Notes under the pieces: generated by a model
The model's database searches: none
The model's input: the letters and a program-made list of their open reading frames with translations, nothing else
Told to the model about the DNA's origin: nothing
Shown here: one piece after another, positions 59,392-64,000 of the stretch
Layout: every line of letters starts with the position of its first letter
Numbering within the stretch: position 1 is the stretch's first letter
Assembly: GCA_032718475.1 (NCBI GenBank)
Contig: JAUCBJ010004707.1
Location: 44,961-108,960, forward strand
Origin: Nemertoderma westbladi
Lineage: Eukaryota; Xenacoelomorpha; Nemertodermatida; Nemertodermatidae
Reading direction: 5' to 3'
DNA length: 64,000 nucleotides
Position numbers and translations under genes: made by a program

Positions 59392-62300
59392 TTAAAAGTA
59401 TCGCCTTTAACCCAACAATTAAAAGTCTCGCCTTTAACCCAACAATTAAAAGTCTCGCCTTTAACTCAACAATTAAAAGTCTCGCCTTTAACTCAACAAT
59501 TAAAAGTCTCGCCTTTAACCCAACAATTAAAAGTTTTCGCCTTTAACCCAACAATTAAAAGTCTCGCCTTTAACCCAACAATTAAAAGTCTCGCCTTTAA
59601 CTCAACAATTAAAAGTCTCGCCTTTAACCCAACAATTAAAAGTTTTCGCCTTTAACCCAACAATTAAAAGTCTCGCCTTTAACTCAACAATTAAAAGTCT
59701 CGCCTTTAACCCAACAATTAAAAGTCTCGCCTTTAACTCAACAATTAAAAGTCTCGCCTTTAACCCAACAATTAAAAGTCTCGCCTTTAACCCAACAATT
59801 AAAAGTCTCGCCTTTAACTCAACAATTAAAAGTCTCGCCTTTAACCCAACAATTAAAAGTTTTCGCCTTTAACCCAACAATTAAAAGTCTCGCCTTTAAC
59901 CCAAATTAAAAGTATCGCCTTTAACCCAACAATTAAAAGTCTCGCCTTTAACCCAACAATTAAAAGTCTCGCCTTTAACTAACAATTAAAAGTCTCGCCT
60001 TTAACCCAACAATTAAAAGTCTCGCCTTTAACTCAACAATTAAAAGTCTCGCCTTTAACCCAACAATTAAAAGTCTCGCCTTTAACCCAACAATTAAAAG
60101 TCTCGCCTTTAACTCAACAATTAAAAGTCTCGCCTTTAACCCAACAATTAAAAGTTTTCGCCTTTAACCCAACAATTAAAAGTCTCGCCTTTAACCCAAA
60201 TTAAAAGTCTCGCCTTTAACCCAACAATTAAAAGTCTCGCCTTTAACCCAACAATTAAAAGTCTCGCCTTTAACCCAACAATTAAAAGTCTCGCCTTTAA
60301 CCCAACAATTAAAAGTCTCGCCTTTAACCCAACAATTAAAAGTCTCGCCTTTAACCCAACAATTAAAAGTCTCGCCTTTAACCCAACAATTAAAAGTCTC
60401 GCCTTTAACCCAACAATTAAAAGTCTCGCCTTTAACCCAACAATTAAAAGTCTCGCCTTTAACTCAACAATTAAAAGTCTCGCCTTTAACTCAACAATTA
60501 AAAGTCTCGCCTTTAACTCAACAATTAAAAGTCTCGCCTTTAACCCAACAATTAAAAGTCTCGCCTTTAACCCAACAATTAAAAGTCTCGCCTTTAACCC
60601 AACAATTAAAAGTCTCGCCTTTAACTCAACAATTAAAAGTCTCGCCTTTAACTCAACAATTAAAAGTCTCGCCTTTAACCCAACAATTAAAAGTCTCGCC
60701 TTTAACTCAACAATTAAAAGTCTCGCCTTTAACCCAACAATTAAAAGTCTCGCCTTTAACCCAACAATTAAAAGTCTCGCCTTTAACCCAACAATTAAAA
60801 GTCTCGCCTTTAACCCAACAATTAAAAGTTTTCGCCTTTAACCCAACAATTAAAAGTCTCGCCTTTAACCCAAATTAAAAGTCTCGCCTTTAACCCAACA
60901 ATTAAAAGTCTCGCCTTTAACCCAACAATTAAAAGTCTCGCCTTTAACCCAACAATTAAAAGTCTCGCCTTTAACCCAACAATTAAAAGTCTCGCCTTTA
61001 ACCCAACAATTAAAAGTCTCGCCTTTAACCCAACAATTAAAAGTCTCGCCTTTAACCCAACAATTAAAAGTCTCGCCTTTAACTCAACAATTAAAAGTCT
61101 CGCCTTTAACTCAACAATTAAAAGTCTCGCCTTTAACTCAACAATTAAAAGTCTCGCCTTTAACTCAACAATTAAAAGTCTCGCCTTTAACCCAACAATT
61201 AAAAGTCTCGCCTTTAACTCAACAATTAAAAGTCTCGCCTTTAACCCAACAATTAAAAGTCTCGCCTTTAACTCAACAATTAAAAGTCTCGCCTTTAACT
61301 CAACAATTAAAAGTCTCGCCTTTAACTCAACAATTAAAAGTCTCGCCTTTAACCCAACAATTAAAAGTCTCGCCTTTAACTCAACAATTAAAAGTCTCGC
61401 CTTTAACTCAACAATTAAAAGTCTCGCCTTTAACCCAACAATTAAAAGTCTCGCCTTTAACCCAACAATTAAAAGTCTCGCCTTTAACTCAACAATTAAA
61501 AGTCTCGCCTTTAACTCAACAATTAAAAGTCTCGCCTTTAACTCAACAATTAAAAGTCTCGCCTTTAACTCAACAATTAAAAGTCTCGCCTTTAACCCAA
61601 CAATTAAAAGTCTCGCCTTTAACTCAACAATTAAAAGTCTCGCCTTTAACCCAACAATTAAAAGTCTCGCCTTTAACTCAACAATTAAAAGTCTCGCCTT
61701 TAACTCAACAATTAAAAGTCTCGCCTTTAACTCAACAATTAAAAGTCTCGCCTTTAACCCAACAATTAAAAGTCTCGCCTTTAACTCAACAATTAAAAGT
61801 CTCGCCTTTAACCCAACAATTAAAAGTCTCGCCTTTAACCCAACAATTAAAAGTCTCGCCTTTAACCCAACAATTAAAAGTCTCGCCTTTAACCCAACAA
61901 TTAAAAGTTTTCGCCTTTAACCCAACAATTAAAAGTCTCGCCTTTAACCCAAATTAAAAGTCTCGCCTTTAACCCAACAATTAAAAGTCTCGCCTTTAAC
62001 CCAACAATTAAAAGTCTCGCCTTTAACCCAACAATTAAAAGTCTCGCCTTTAACCCAACAATTAAAAGTCTCGCCTTTAACCCAACAATTAAAAGTCTCG
62101 CCTTTAACCCAACAATTAAAAGTCTCGCCTTTAACCCAACAATTAAAAGTCTCGCCTTTAACTCAACAATTAAAAGTCTCGCCTTTAACTCAACAATTAA
62201 AAGTCTCGCCTTTAACTCAACAATTAAAAGTCTCGCCTTTAACTCAACAATTAAAAGTCTCGCCTTTAACCCAACAATTAAAAGTCTCGCCTTTAACTCA

Positions 62301-64000
62301 ACAATTAAAAGTCTCGCCTTTAACCCAACAATTAAAAGTCTCGCCTTTAACTCAACAATTAAAAGTCTCGCCTTTAACTCAACAATTAAAAGTCTCGCCT
62401 TTAACTCAACAATTAAAAGTCTCGCCTTTAACCCAACAATTAAAAGTCTCGCCTTTAACTCAACAATTAAAAGTCTCGCCTTTAACTCAACAATTAAAAG
62501 TCTCGCCTTTAACCCAACAATTAAAAGTCTCGCCTTTAACCCAACAATTAAAAGTCTCGCCTTTAACTCAACAATTAAAAGTCTCGCCTTTAACCCAACA
62601 ATTAAAAGTTTTCGCCTTTAACCCAACAATTAAAAGTCTCGCCTTTAACCCAAATTAAAAGTCTCGCCTTTAACCCAACAATTAAAAGTCTCGCCTTTAA
62701 CCCAACAATTAAAAGTCTCGCCTTTAACCCAACAATTAAAAGTCTCGCCTTTAACCCAACAATTAAAAGTCTCGCCTTTAACCCAACAATTAAAAGTCTC
62801 GCCTTTAACCCAACAATTAAAAGTCTCGCCTTTAACCCAACAATTAAAAGTCTCGCCTTTAACCCAACAATTAAAAGTCTCGCCTTTAACCCAACAATTA
62901 AAAGTCTCGCCTTTAACTCAACAATTAAAAGTCTCGCCTTTAACTCAACAATTAAAAGTCTCGCCTTTAACTCAACAATTAAAAGTCTCGCCTTTAACCC
63001 AACAATTAAAAGTCTCGCCTTTAACCCAACAATTAAAAGTCTCGCCTTTAACCCAACAATTAAAAGTCTCGCCTTTAACTCAACAATTAAAAGTCTCGCC
63101 TTTAACTCAACAATTAAAAGTCTCGCCTTTAACCCAACAATTAAAAGTCTCGCCTTTAACTCAACAATTAAAAGTCTCGCCTTTAACCCAACAATTAAAA
63201 GTCTCGCCTTTAACCCAACAATTAAAAGTCTCGCCTTTAACCCAACAATTAAAAGTCTCGCCTTTAACCCAACAATTAAAAGTTTTCGCCTTTAACCCAA
63301 CAATTAAAAGTCTCGCCTTTAACCCAAATTAAAAGTCTCGCCTTTAACCCAACAATTAAAAGTCTCGCCTTTAACCCAACAATTAAAAGTCTCGCCTTTA
63401 ACCCAACAATTAAAAGTCTCGCCTTTAACCCAACAATTAAAAGTCTCGCCTTTAACCCAACAATTAAAAGTCTCGCCTTTAACCCAACAATTAAAAGTCT
63501 CGCCTTTAACCCAACAATTAAAAGTCTCGCCTTTAACTCAACAATTAAAAGTCTCGCCTTTAACCGAACAATTAAAAGTTTTCGCCTTTAACCCAACAAT
63601 TAAAAGTCTCGCCTTTAACCCAAATTAAAAGTCTCGCCTTTAACCCAACAATTAAAAGTCTCGCCTTTAACCCAACAATTAAAAGTCTCGCCTTTAACTC
63701 AACAATTAAAAGTCTCGCCTTTAACCCAACAATTAAAAGTCTCGCCTTTAACCCAACAATTAAAAGTCTCGCCTTTAACCCAACAATTAAAAGTCTCGCC
63801 TTTAACTCAACAATTAAAAGTCTCGCCTTTAACCGAACAATTAAAAGTTTTCGCCTTTAACCCAACAATTAAAAGTCTCGCCTTTAACCCAAATTAAAAG
63901 TCTCGCCTTTAACCCAACAATTAAAAGTCTCGCCTTTAACCCAACAATTAAAAGTCTCGCCTTTAACTCAACAATTAAAAGTCTCGCCTTTAACCCAACA
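59392..64000 (+). repeat. 27-bp tandem array (at least 170 units), open at right edge
   Basis: The unit is CTCGCCTTTAACCCAACA followed by ATTAAAAGT, 27 bp, with a common C/T variant (AACCCAAC or AACTCAAC). Two rarer forms are a 28-bp unit (AGTTTTCGCC) and a 25-bp unit (CCCAAATTAAAAG). The two usually occur close together, near 59856, 60155, 60830, 61906, 62610, 63282, 63578 and 63847, marking larger blocks. The unit is stop-free in two plus-strand frames but has no ATG. It runs off the window. Confidence 0.97.

Noticed and set aside
59392..64000. Telomeric repeat, because of TTTAACCC
   Set aside because: The period is 27 bp with a fixed CAACAATTAAAAGTCTCG segment. It is not TTAGGG/CCCTAA or a known variant.

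Overview
This window is animal (metazoan) nuclear DNA. It has short GT-AG exons, cadherin ectodomain repeats, a tRNA-derived SINE, a decayed LINE, a probable foldback transposon and a hairpin MITE. Taxonomy cannot be fixed from sequence alone. The AT-rich, minisatellite-rich introns suggest an invertebrate, possibly a lophotrochozoan such as a mollusc or annelid, but this is a weak inference.

The main gene is a plus-strand cadherin. I could join fourteen exons between 21411 and 57917. All thirteen junctions keep the frame and give about 763 residues. They encode the end of one extracellular cadherin (EC) repeat, six further EC repeats, and the start of a juxtamembrane-like region. The 5' part of the gene lies left of the window. 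No transmembrane segment or cytoplasmic tail was found, so the 3' end is probably missing or lies beyond position 64000.

Tandem repeats fill roughly four fifths of the window. A 41-bp array covers 1-21414 and runs right up to the first visible exon. A 15-bp minisatellite lies in intron 3 (22795-22964), and a 63-bp array beside a SINE lies in intron 6 (24166-27140). A 68-bp array of about 244 units (28691-45276) fills intron 9. A 40-bp array (51128-57690) fills intron 13, and a 27-bp array runs from 59392 to the right edge. Exons total only about 2.3 kb.

The 68-bp array is the most striking feature. Its unit is a copy of the last 60 bp of exon 9 plus the adjoining 5' splice site, so coding sequence and donor were amplified together into the intron. 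Only the first of about 240 near-identical donors gives an intact protein, because an in-frame TGA follows immediately. The 41-bp array looks like the mirror case: its last unit appears to supply the 3' splice site of exon 1.

Other contents are a nested two-exon phytanoyl-CoA dioxygenase-family gene on the minus strand in cadherin intron 10 (46269-47369), complete with its iron and 2-oxoglutarate ligands; a 1.4-kb foldback-type element in intron 12 (48808-50204) whose inverted arms are themselves tandem arrays, bounded by 8-bp target-site duplications; a 230-bp hairpin MITE (50354-50583); a 36-bp perfect palindrome (22547-22582); and a decayed LINE reverse transcriptase (58517-59336) just before the last array.
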